Origin: Paenibacillus chibensis
Lineage (GTDB): Bacteria; Bacillota; Bacilli; Paenibacillales; Paenibacillaceae
DNA length: 64,000 nt
NCBI RefSeq assembly: GCF_004001045.1
Contig: NZ_BIMK01000003.1
Coordinates: forward strand, 124,001 to 188,000
Direction of reading: 5' to 3'
Shown here: piece after piece, positions 24,617 through 32,918 of the stretch
Numbering within the stretch: the stretch's first letter is position 1
How the letters are laid out: each line of letters begins with the position of its first letter
Made by a program: the position numbers and the translations under genes
The notes under the pieces: model-generated
What the model was told of the DNA's origin: nothing
What the model saw: the letters and a program-made list of their open reading frames with translations, nothing else
Databases searched by the model: none

Positions 24617-24705
24617 GCCTTCCTCCTAGAAAAAGCCTGATCCCGGCCTTAGCGGCTGTTCTCTCCTTAACAAGTCAAGCCGCCTGTCGTTATTGGCTCT
24701 TACGA

Positions 24706-25125
24706 TTAAAAAATGCATGCCCCGATCACATAGGATAACGAGACGGAAATCAGCAGGGAAATTGCTCCCACGGCCCGGTTATCCTTCTGTATTTCCCCGT
24801 CCACGGAAAACACGGGTGTTAAAAACTCAAACAGCAAGTACGCAACAAACAGCAAAACAAAGCCAAAAAATGCCCATTTCATCGTGTCGTAAATGGAGGT
24901 CTTCGCCTCAATGCTGTACCTCAGCACATTGCATATGGCGAATATCTTACCGCCTGTCGCGAGAGCAGCCGCAACGTTTCCGCGGCCGATTTCATTCCAG
25001 CAGTTATACCTGGCCACCAGCTCGAACAGGTATAAAAAAACAATCAAGCCCAAGATGGCCACCGAGAAATAACCGATGAGCGTTCCCAGCGGATGGGTCA
25101 ACATTTGATCAACCCAATTCTTCAT
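24706..25125 (-). CDS. DUF350-like integral membrane protein
   Basis: A 139-residue membrane protein with about four helices (about 15-37, 48-66, 82-102, 115-138). The arrangement and segments IGRGNVAAALATGGKIFAIC and DNRAVGAISLLISV fit the DUF350/YjfL family, whose members carry two tandem repeats and have no settled function. AAGGAGG lies 7 bases before the ATG. It lies 43 bases after mutS2 and might be cotranscribed with it. Confidence 0.7.
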   Translation of the reverse strand: MKNWVDQMLTHPLGTLIGYFSVAILGLIVFLYLFELVARYNCWNEIGRGNVAAALATGGKIFAICNVLRYSIEAKTSIYDTMKWAFFGFVLLFVAYLLFEFLTPVFSVDGEIQKDNRAVGAISLLISVSLSYVIGACIF

Positions 25126-25168
25126 ATTTATGCCTCCTTCAATCTGCCCTGGAGCATTTTTCGCGTCT

Positions 25169-27544
25169 TTATTTCAGCTCAGCGACGGTGACGCCTGTCC
25201 CACCTTCACCGTAGTTGCCCAGACGGAAGCTTTTGATATGCTTATGCTTTCGCAGGTACTCCGTAATACCATTGCGCAGGATACCGGTTCCTTTGCCGTG
25301 AATCAGATAGATCTGGCCCAGGTTGCCAAGGAATGCCTCATCAATAAAGCGGTCCACTTCAATGAGTGCTTCCTCCAGATTGGCTCCCCGCAGGTCAAGC
25401 TCGCTGCGGATGTTATCGTCTCTCGTCCGCTTGACCGTCGTTGCTTGCCGCTGGGTCTGTTTCGCCGCAGCTTCATGTGTCTTCACAAGCTCCAGATCAT
25501 CCAATCTTACCTTCATCTTCATGATGCCGAGCTGCACGACCGCTTCCTTCGTGCCTGCCAGCTCAACCACATGTCCTTTTTGGTTTAGGCTGTATACCAT
25601 CACCTCATCGCCTGCTTCGATCTGGCGCGGTGCCTTCGTCTTGCTTCGTGCCGGGGTTTTCTTCTTCTGCTGCGGCTCGGCTTCATCCAGCATTCTGCGG
25701 GCGGCGATCAGCTTATGCTCCTTGACGGAGGCCCCTTCTTCCTTGGCGAGCTGACGTAGGTCACTGATGATTTCCTCCGCCTCGCGTTTGGCTTTGGCAA
25801 TGACTTCTTTGGCCTCGGCCTGAGCCTTCTCAATCAGACGGTCGCGCTGCTGTTCGAGCTTCTCCAGCTCCTGCTGATGCCGGCTTCGCAGATCTTCCAT
25901 CTCCAGCCGCAGCTTCTCGGCATGCTCCCGCTCCACTTCGGCTCCGAGACGGTTTTCTTCGAGCGAGGCGATCATATGCTCCACGCGCTGATCCTCTTCG
26001 TTCACTTCCCCGCGGGCGAACTCCAAAATTTTGTTTGGCAGCCCCAGGCGTTCGGCAATCGCGAATGCGTTGCTTCGGCCCGGCACCCCGACGAGAAGCC
26101 GGTAAGTCGGGCTTAACGTGTTGACATCAAACTCCATGCTCGCGTTAATCACACCCTTACGCTCATAAGCATAGGCTTTCAGTTCACTGTAGTGCGTCGT
26201 AGCCACCATGCGGCAATCCATCTGGTGAATATGCTCCAAAATGGAGACGGCCAGGGCCGAGCCTTCCGCAGGATCCGTTCCCGCACCCACTTCATCCAGA
26301 AGCACAAGGCTTTTCGGCGTCATATTTTTAAGAATGCGGATAATGTTCGTCATATGGCTGGAGAACGTACTCAGACTCTGTTCAATGCTTTGTTCATCGC
26401 CGATATCCGCATAAATCGCGTCAAAGACGCAGAGCTGGCTGCCTTCCTCCGCCGGAACATATAAGCCCGACATCGCCATCAGGCTGAGCAGTCCGATCGT
26501 TTTCAGCGTGACCGTCTTACCTCCGGTATTCGGACCCGTAACGATAATCGAGGTATACGAGTTGCCAAGCTCCACATCAATCGGAACAACCTTGTCCAGA
26601 TCGATGAGCGGATGGCGGCCCTTGCGAAGCTTCAAATATCCGCGATCATTCATGCGCGGCAGCGTCGCCTTCATGACATGAGCCAAACGGGCTTTGGCGA
26701 AAATAAAGTCCAGCTGTCCGGTCAGATCCAAATCAAACTGCATAAGCTCAGCCTGATCGCCTACCAATGCCGTCAACTTTTGCAAAATAATTTCGATTTC
26801 CCGTTCTTCCTTCATCCGGGTCTCGCGCAGCTTGTTGTTCATGGCAACAATGGATTCCGGTTCGATGAACAAAGTCGCACCAGAGCCGGACTGGTCGTGT
26901 ACGATGCCGCCGAAGTATGAACGGTATTCCGCTTTCACGGGAATAACGAACCGATCGCCCCGGATCGTAACCAGCTGATCCTGCAGCATTTTGGCAACCG
27001 AGGAAGAACGGATCATGTTGTCCAGCTTTTCGCGCATGCGAACTTCACCGGAGCGCAGCTCCCGTCTGATTTGCGCAAGTCCGGGACTTGCCGAATCCAG
27101 CACCTCGGCTTCCTCGGAAATGCAGGCCTTGATGGCATCTTCCAGCGCTTTTTGCTCGGATATGTTTTCACTGATTCCCGCCAGGAGCGGAGTAGGCTCG
27201 TCCTCATTCATTTGCGTAATGAAGCGTTTGATGCGTCTGGATCCATGGGCCGTGTTGCTGACAGCCAACAGTTCCTGCGGGCTAAGCGTGCCGCCGATTT
27301 TCGCCCGTTTCAGGGCGGCGGAAATGTCGCTGATCCCGCCGAAAGAAGGCGTACCCTTCAGCCGCTCCACCGTATAAGCCTCATCGGTACCTTGAAGGAG
27401 GCGTTTGACCGTTTCCAGGTCGGTATCCGGTCTCAGGCTTTCCGTGATTTGCTTTCCCATGGAGGTCTGGGTATAACTGACACATTTATTTAAAATCTTG
27501 CGGTATTCCAGCGTATGCAAAATTTTATCGTCCAAAAATTTCAC
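25169..27544 (-). CDS. mutS2: Endonuclease MutS2
   Basis: A 791-residue MutS homologue linked to suppression of recombination and to rescue of collided ribosomes. It has core and lever helices (about 1-300), an ATPase with Walker A GPNTGGKT near residue 330 and Walker B LVLLDEVGAGTDP, a long coiled-coil arm (about 515-620), a linker rich in Lys/Pro, and the C-terminal Smr nuclease domain (LDLRGANLEEALIEV, IHGKGTGILR). GTG at 27544 is preferred because GAGAGGAG lies just upstream. A TATAAT is visible near 27568-27573 but its -35 is weak. In Bacillus it follows zapA, cvpA and polX, which is not the case here. Confidence 0.95.
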   Translation of the reverse strand: MKFLDDKILHTLEYRKILNKCVSYTQTSMGKQITESLRPDTDLETVKRLLQGTDEAYTVERLKGTPSFGGISDISAALKRAKIGGTLSPQELLAVSNTAHGSRRIKRFITQMNEDEPTPLLAGISENISEQKALEDAIKACISEEAEVLDSASPGLAQIRRELRSGEVRMREKLDNMIRSSSVAKMLQDQLVTIRGDRFVIPVKAEYRSYFGGIVHDQSGSGATLFIEPESIVAMNNKLRETRMKEEREIEIILQKLTALVGDQAELMQFDLDLTGQLDFIFAKARLAHVMKATLPRMNDRGYLKLRKGRHPLIDLDKVVPIDVELGNSYTSIIVTGPNTGGKTVTLKTIGLLSLMAMSGLYVPAEEGSQLCVFDAIYADIGDEQSIEQSLSTFSSHMTNIIRILKNMTPKSLVLLDEVGAGTDPAEGSALAVSILEHIHQMDCRMVATTHYSELKAYAYERKGVINASMEFDVNTLSPTYRLLVGVPGRSNAFAIAERLGLPNKILEFARGEVNEEDQRVEHMIASLEENRLGAEVEREHAEKLRLEMEDLRSRHQQELEKLEQQRDRLIEKAQAEAKEVIAKAKREAEEIISDLRQLAKEEGASVKEHKLIAARRMLDEAEPQQKKKTPARSKTKAPRQIEAGDEVMVYSLNQKGHVVELAGTKEAVVQLGIMKMKVRLDDLELVKTHEAAAKQTQRQATTVKRTRDDNIRSELDLRGANLEEALIEVDRFIDEAFLGNLGQIYLIHGKGTGILRNGITEYLRKHKHIKSFRLGNYGEGGTGVTVAELK

Positions 27545-27757
27545 TGCTCCTCTCATACAATGCCTTTATTATATACGAAACCTCTGCTCCTTCGCCATTT
27601 GCCAGAGGGTTTCGCTAAATTTCATCAAGCCGATACATAAGATCCCGTGAATTGAATACAATAAACGTTGCATACAGAATCCATTTCATAATGAGTGAAG
27701 ACGTATTTGTGAAATGGACTTATCAACGTATCTTTTAGGCAAAGGAGGCCAAGTGGC

Positions 27758-28111
27758 ATGCATTTTTTGGGTCATGTCGTACGATTCATCGTTTCCGCGA
27801 TTGTGCTTATGATTGTCGGCTGGATCGTTCCACAATTCTCCGTTGGCGGATTCTGGAGCGCTCTGCTGCTGGCTCTGGTCATTGCTTTGCTGGGCTGGGT
27901 CATTGAAGGGATATTCGGCAAGAGGGTATCGCCTTTTGGTCGTGGCATTGTCGGCTTTGTGGTCAGTGCGCTGGTTATATACATCGCCCAATTTATCGTG
28001 GGCGGGGTTCATGTCACTATTCTTGGCGCCGTACTTGCGGCCCTCGTCATCGGGATCATCGACCTGTTCATCCCGGTATCCGCGTTCAACGCAGCCAAGG
28101 ACCATAAATAA
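27758..28111 (+). CDS. YvlD/phage-holin-4-like membrane protein
   Basis: A 117-residue protein that is almost entirely four hydrophobic helices (about 7-25, 32-52, 61-82, 86-106). The motif FVVSALVIYIAQFIVGG and the ending IDLFIPVSAFNAAKDHK fit the YvlD/'phage holin family 4' group, small membrane proteins of Firmicutes linked to envelope stress in some species. AAAGGAGG lies 9 bases upstream of the ATG. Monocistronic. Confidence 0.75.
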   Translation: MHFLGHVVRFIVSAIVLMIVGWIVPQFSVGGFWSALLLALVIALLGWVIEGIFGKRVSPFGRGIVGFVVSALVIYIAQFIVGGVHVTILGAVLAALVIGIIDLFIPVSAFNAAKDHK

Positions 28112-28136
28112 CTTGTCACGTACATCGGTATCACGT

Positions 28137-28180
28137 CCCAAAAACACCCCCTGTTCCCGCGGAACAAGGGGTGTTTTCAT
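28137..28180. terminator. Bidirectional terminator
   Basis: AAAACACCCCCTTGTTCC-type arms pair across CGCGG (AAAACACC...GGTGTTTT), with T or A runs on both sides. Serves the YvlD-like gene and the convergent GGDEF gene. Confidence 0.8.
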
Positions 28181-28198
28181 TTAGGCCCATTCTTGGTT

Positions 28199-29341
28199 TC
28201 AGATCGAAGCGACCTTCCCTTCAATCGAGTCCGCCAGAATCACATCCGAAGCTGTTATTACTTTATTTTTACCTGTCCTTTTAGCGTAATAAAGCGCACT
28301 GTCCGCCTTCCGGAATAATGACTCCTTGTCGTCCCCCGGCTGGTAATCGCATAGACCAATACTTACCGTCACCGGTCTTCCCTTCATGTTGGCATGCTCC
28401 ACGCCGGAGATTCCCTTGCGCAGATCTTCTGTTATCGCCTGTGCCTCTGCCAATGTTTTATCGGCAAAGATGACAGCGAATTCTTCTCCTCCGTAACGAG
28501 CCGCAAAATCATTCGGCATCATGATAGAGGTCAGGGTTGACGCAACCTTTTTCAGCACAAGATCGCCTACCCAGTGCCCGTACGTATCATTGACTTTCTT
28601 GAATCCGTCGATATCGATGATCGCCAGCTGCAGCGGCAAATGGTATTTCTCGGAATGTTCCAGCAGCGCATCAAGATATTCATGAAATGTTTTATGATTG
28701 TAAAGATCGGTCAAGGCATCCATTTTAAGAAGCTTGTCGGAAATCGTCTTCTCCACGAGCAGCTGCTGCTCGGACTTCATGACGGATTGCAGGTAACTGA
28801 TGAACTCCTTTACCCTGACCAGGATCGTACGTCCGATGATGAGGCCTACAATAAATACGCATTCGGTTTGAATAAACTCCTGAATGGGTTTGCCGTACCA
28901 TGGGCGTTCCATCAGGAAGTAAAGCGCTCCATATGTCACGATCGTAAATAAGCCGAAGCCGTACAGCAAGACGCGGTCAAAATACACGACCGAAATCAGA
29001 ACGGGCAGCAGCAGCGCCATCTGGGCGCCGTCCGCAGTCGGCTCGATAATAAAATAAACCATATACGACATGAAGAAGCCGCAGCCGATAATCGCCTTTT
29101 TCTGATGTACTGGCCATTTCTTAATCCATATCTCGGTTGCGATGAGCAGCAGTATAATAAATCCGTTAGAGCCTGCGAACAGGATCCAGGACCCTGCATC
29201 CCTTTCTACAGTATCGGAAAAGACTCCCCCCGACAGCAAAAAGGCGGCCTGTGCCGTGAGGAACATCAACATGACAATCCAGTAGGCATTCAATATATTG
29301 CGGTGCCACCGGTCCTCCAAAATAACATTTTTCCTGTCCAT
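28199..29341 (-). CDS. Membrane-bound diguanylate cyclase (GGDEF)
   Basis: Predicted to make cyclic di-GMP at the membrane. Residues about 15-195 hold six or so helices forming an uncharacterised membrane sensor, followed by a short coil and a GGDEF domain (about 205-370) with DALTDLYNHKTFHEYL, substrate-binding FKKVNDTYGHWVGD and an intact active loop RYGGEEF. The inhibitory RxxD site, five residues before GGEEF, reads MPND, so product inhibition is probably lost. The start is ATG 29341; a TTG three bases upstream is an alternative. No partner gene is adjacent. Confidence 0.88.
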   Translation of the reverse strand: MDRKNVILEDRWHRNILNAYWIVMLMFLTAQAAFLLSGGVFSDTVERDAGSWILFAGSNGFIILLLIATEIWIKKWPVHQKKAIIGCGFFMSYMVYFIIEPTADGAQMALLLPVLISVVYFDRVLLYGFGLFTIVTYGALYFLMERPWYGKPIQEFIQTECVFIVGLIIGRTILVRVKEFISYLQSVMKSEQQLLVEKTISDKLLKMDALTDLYNHKTFHEYLDALLEHSEKYHLPLQLAIIDIDGFKKVNDTYGHWVGDLVLKKVASTLTSIMMPNDFAARYGGEEFAVIFADKTLAEAQAITEDLRKGISGVEHANMKGRPVTVSIGLCDYQPGDDKESLFRKADSALYYAKRTGKNKVITASDVILADSIEGKVASI

Positions 29342-29608
29342 CAAAAGGTCAATCCCCTACTCTAGGAAAGATAATTTCGCAAGACGAAAATGATATGAAC
29401 TGTGATTATTATTATATCTTAATAAAAAGACAAATACATCCCTTTATCTGTAAAGAATTTGAAAATTACCCGTGAATATGGCGTTCAGCGTTCATGTTGA
29501 CCGGTGAGTTCACCAATTTTTCAAAACCGCAATGTTCCGTAATTCCATATTTGGGGTATGATGACTACTAGCATTGTCACAAAAATTTAGGTTTTGAGGA
29601 GGATCACA

Positions 29609-29998
29609 TTGAAAAAGACCCTTGCTTTTGTTCTTTCCTGCATGCTTCTCCTGGTACTTTCCGCTTGCGGGTCCGAAAAAGAAGACGCTTCGACCGCGAG
29701 CAGCGGAGTCAGCGACACAAGTGTTGCCCCTAGCGAGGAACTGGTCATCAAAGCGACGAACTTTGCTTTCGATAAACAAGAATATCATCTGAAAAAAGGG
29801 GTTCCCGTAAAAATCACGCTTGAGAACAAACAAGGCATGCACGGCGTATTGATCCCTGGCCTGGAGCTGCAGCTCGACAACAAACATAAATCCAAGGTCG
29901 TAACACCGGAAAAAGCCGGCACCTTTGAAATGACCTGCTCCTTATACTGCGGTGCGGGACATACGGCCATGCTTGCGAAAGTGATCGTGGACGAGTAG
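29609..29998 (+). CDS. Lipid-anchored CuA-domain cupredoxin
   Basis: A 129-residue lipoprotein with lipobox LSAC (Cys20), a Ser/Ala linker and a cupredoxin domain (about 44-128). The CuA ligand set of cytochrome oxidase subunit II is complete: His78 (GMHG), Cys110 and Cys114 (CSLYC), His118 and Met121 (GHTAM). There are no transmembrane helices as in real subunit II. No oxidase, nitric-oxide or nitrous-oxide reductase genes are nearby. It could be an electron shuttle or copper carrier on the outer face of the membrane. The start is TTG 29609, since GAGGAGG lies 6 bases upstream. Confidence 0.82.
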   Translation: MKKTLAFVLSCMLLLVLSACGSEKEDASTASSGVSDTSVAPSEELVIKATNFAFDKQEYHLKKGVPVKITLENKQGMHGVLIPGLELQLDNKHKSKVVTPEKAGTFEMTCSLYCGAGHTAMLAKVIVDE

Positions 29999-30021
29999 AC
30001 ATCTACATCTTGGCAACACAG

Positions 30022-30096
30022 CAAATCCCCTCCGGCTCCGTGATCCAGAAAAGAGTTCAATGCTCCTGGTTACGGGCTGTGAGGGGATTTTTCTGT
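30022..30096 (+). terminator. Terminator after the CuA lipoprotein
   Basis: AAATCCCCTC and GAGGGGATTT pair across a long loop that contains its own CCAG/CTGG helix, then TTTTTC. The T run favours the plus strand. Confidence 0.7.
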
Positions 30097-30109
30097 CTGT
30101 TCGCAGCGA

Positions 30110-32806
30110 TCAGCTTTGATCCTGTTCTATCAGTTCGATCCATTCGTTGTATTCGGTTTGAAGCTTGGAATATTCATCCTGCAGCTGGCTGTGCTCTTCC
30201 TGCAGCTTGTCCGTCTTTTCCTGCTGCAGTTCAAGCTCAGCCTGCAGCAACCGGTAACGGTTGGCCATCAGCTCGAAGTTCTCGCCTACCTCGCGAAGAC
30301 GGGCGTCGGTCTGATCCTTCTCGCTCTGCAGTTTATCCATCTGTTCTTCCCCGGAAGCGATTTGAAGCTTCCACTCTTCAAGCTCTTGCTTCAGATCCTG
30401 CTCTCGGCTGTTCCAGTCTTCCTGGTGGTTCATCATTTCCTCCAGCTTTTCCTGGTAGGTCTGCATGGAAAGCTCGCTTGCGCGCAGCAGTTCCCGCTGT
30501 TCGCTTTCTTTGGCGGCAGCTTCGTCCAGCAGCCGTGCAAGCTCGTTAACCTTGCGCAGCGCCTGATCCTTCTCTTCCAGAACCATCAGGTATTCGAGTT
30601 CGGCATCTTCCTGCTGGCGCTTGATGGCGTTTCCGGTTTCTTGAAGCTTGTCGTACTGCTGCTGCAGGTCATGATAACGCTGCTGCAATTGCTCGTACTG
30701 ACCCTCCAGCTCCTGATGAAGACGCTGCATGTCGGCATATTTCTCCCCGGACTCCCGGGATTGACGTTTGGCTTCCTCATAGGCCAGCTCAAGCTCCGCA
30801 AAATCGTCTTTAACACGTTCCAAGCTGCGGCTGCTCTCGGTGATTTGACCCTGCAGCTCCTCGTATTCGAGCAGATGCAGCTCATACTGGTCTTTCAGCA
30901 CTTCATGCTGCTGCAGCGTTTCTCCATGCTGGCGCTGAAGCTTTTTATACTGCTCTTCCCTGTCCTCTATCGACTGCCGGAGCTTCGACAGCTGCGCATC
31001 CTTGGTTTCCACGGCCTGCAGCAGCTCCAAATATTGAGTTTCTGTCGCGTCGGCAGACTGCTGCAGCTCTGCATACTGCGCTTCGTTCTCCTCCAGCTTC
31101 CGCTTCAGCTCCTGCGACTGCGCCCTGCCCGACTCCAGTGCCTGCTGCAGCTCCAGCGCCTCGGCTTCGCCCGCTTTGAAGGCCTGCTCCAGCTGCTGAT
31201 ATTGCGCTGCAGACGCTTCGAGCGATTGCTGCAGCTCCAGCGTACGGTTCTCGTATTCCTCGAGATCCCCTTCCATCTGCTGCTGCCGGATGCCCTGCTC
31301 CTGTAAAGATTGCTCCAGCTTTTGCGCCAAGGCGCTGCTTGATTCCAGCTGAGCCGCTTGCGCTTGCAGCTCCTTTTCCTTCGCGACCAGAAGCTCCTTC
31401 TGCTCTTCAATGGAAAGCTCCTGCAGCTGGAGCGTTTCATCCATATCCTTCAGCTTCGCCTGCTGCGAATCGATGAACTGCTGCTTTTCTGCCAAAGCCT
31501 GCTGCAGATCGCTTACGGTTTCCTCCGCCGCGGCAGCCTTCGTTTCTTTCTCCTCCATCTGCTCTTTCAGCACGCTCAATTCGTCATGAAGAAGCTTCAT
31601 GCCCGCTTCAAGGGCATCGTTCTGCTCTCCCGCTTCCAGTACACGCAGCTCCAGCTCGCCGATTTCTTCCTTCTGCTTGTCCGTTTGAGTCCGCCAGGAG
31701 GATGCTTCGGCTGCAAGCTTCTCAAGTTCGGTCTTCTGCTGATTTGAAGAAGCGCTGTATTCCTCAAGCAGCTTTTGCATCCGGCGCTGTTCCTCTTCCG
31801 ATTGAGCCGCTTCCTCCTTCAACCGGCTGATCTGTCCGTTCAACCGACCCTGCTGCTCCTTGAGCGTCTTCAGCTCGGTCTGCGAAACTTCTTCCTTCTT
31901 CAGTGCCGCCTGATGCTGCTCCTGGAGCTTGGCATAGGCGTTCTTCGACTGCTGGAGCTCTTCCTGCAGACTGCGCAGCTTGCCTTGCAGCTGCGAGCTT
32001 CCGCCCCGCAGTTCATCAAGCTGCTTGTTCAGCCCGTCCAAGGCCGCCTTATGGCTCTGTTCTGCATCCCGCAGCGCCTTCTCGTGCTTCTCGCTCGACT
32101 CCTTCAGCATTGCCTGATGCTTCTCCTCCGCAGATTTCAGCAGCTCAGTATGCTTCTGCTGAGCAGATTGAAGGGCGGCGGCATGGCCGCGTTCAAGCTC
32201 CTGAATCGCCGCTTTATGCCTTGCTTCCAGTGCCTGCCTGTCACGCTGCTGCTGCTCGGCTGCCTGCTTCTCCTTGCGCTGCAGCGACTCCCGCAGCTCC
32301 GTTTCCTTTTTCAATGCTGCGCGAGTATCTTCAAGCTCTTTCCCGAGCGTGGTACGCGTCTTCTGCAGTTCTCCGGAGAGCGAAGCCTTCGTCTCCTCGA
32401 GCTGCTTCAGCAGCCCCGCCTTCTCAGCCTCCAGCCGCTTGCTCAGCTCTTCCTTCGCCTGTAAACCGGCCGCATGTTCCTCCTGCAGCTTCGCAAACTG
32501 CTCCTGCTGCTTCGTCTTGGCCTCCTGAAGGGCGGCCATCTCCCTGCGCAGCTCGCTTCTTTCGCCGGTCAGCATTTTGACCTCGCTTTGAATTTCCTGC
32601 ATCTGGATGGCTTCCTCAGCCATATGTACGGCAGCGAGTACGGCCAGCTTCGGCGTATCGAGCCGGGAATGGCTCTTGGAAATGAAGTGCATCCGTTCAT
32701 CGACATAAGTGGCAACCTTTTTCATATAGTCGGCACTGCTGCCTACCAGTTTATAAGTAGTCCCGTAGATTTCTACGTTGACACGTGTACGATCAGGTGT
32801 AGTCAC
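30110..32806 (-). CDS. ZapA domain fused to an 800-residue coiled coil
   Basis: An 898-residue protein. Residues 1-85 match the cell-division protein ZapA (VNVEIYGTTYKLVG, YMKKVATYVDERM, KLAVLAAVHMAEEA), which binds and bundles FtsZ; normal ZapA is about 85-110 residues. The remaining roughly 800 residues are a Glu/Gln/Leu-rich coiled coil in which I see no proline and no cysteine. It includes six exact 11-residue repeats with a conserved His (194-259) and eight 14-residue repeats (517-628). GTG 32806 is the start, 8 bases after AAGGAGG. It follows pheT, where zapA also lies in Bacillus. Cytoplasmic; likely a division-site organiser, which is inference. Confidence 0.85.
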   Translation of the reverse strand: MTTPDRTRVNVEIYGTTYKLVGSSADYMKKVATYVDERMHFISKSHSRLDTPKLAVLAAVHMAEEAIQMQEIQSEVKMLTGERSELRREMAALQEAKTKQQEQFAKLQEEHAAGLQAKEELSKRLEAEKAGLLKQLEETKASLSGELQKTRTTLGKELEDTRAALKKETELRESLQRKEKQAAEQQQRDRQALEARHKAAIQELERGHAAALQSAQQKHTELLKSAEEKHQAMLKESSEKHEKALRDAEQSHKAALDGLNKQLDELRGGSSQLQGKLRSLQEELQQSKNAYAKLQEQHQAALKKEEVSQTELKTLKEQQGRLNGQISRLKEEAAQSEEEQRRMQKLLEEYSASSNQQKTELEKLAAEASSWRTQTDKQKEEIGELELRVLEAGEQNDALEAGMKLLHDELSVLKEQMEEKETKAAAAEETVSDLQQALAEKQQFIDSQQAKLKDMDETLQLQELSIEEQKELLVAKEKELQAQAAQLESSSALAQKLEQSLQEQGIRQQQMEGDLEEYENRTLELQQSLEASAAQYQQLEQAFKAGEAEALELQQALESGRAQSQELKRKLEENEAQYAELQQSADATETQYLELLQAVETKDAQLSKLRQSIEDREEQYKKLQRQHGETLQQHEVLKDQYELHLLEYEELQGQITESSRSLERVKDDFAELELAYEEAKRQSRESGEKYADMQRLHQELEGQYEQLQQRYHDLQQQYDKLQETGNAIKRQQEDAELEYLMVLEEKDQALRKVNELARLLDEAAAKESEQRELLRASELSMQTYQEKLEEMMNHQEDWNSREQDLKQELEEWKLQIASGEEQMDKLQSEKDQTDARLREVGENFELMANRYRLLQAELELQQEKTDKLQEEHSQLQDEYSKLQTEYNEWIELIEQDQS

Positions 32807-32862
32807 AGTTGTGCCCTCCTTCATATGTGTGTTGACTCTGAGATGTCTGTTATTGTGCAAAA

Positions 32863-32905
32863 AAGCCACATCGAATCTTTATGTAACATGGATTCGATGT
32901 GACTT
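32863..32905 (-). terminator. Terminator after pheT
   Basis: AAGTCACATCGAATC and GATTCGATGTGGCTT form a long stem on the minus strand, followed by TTTTG. Only about 57 bases separate it from the zapA-fusion start, so that gene depends on readthrough or on a promoter overlapping this structure. Confidence 0.8.
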
Positions 32906-32918
32906 CATTCAATTCCTG

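Noticed and set aside
30116-31306. 396-codon Leu-rich frame that looks like a membrane protein
   Set aside because: Mirror of the Glu/Gln-rich coiled coil: CAG/GAG codons read backwards give Leu. No start signals.
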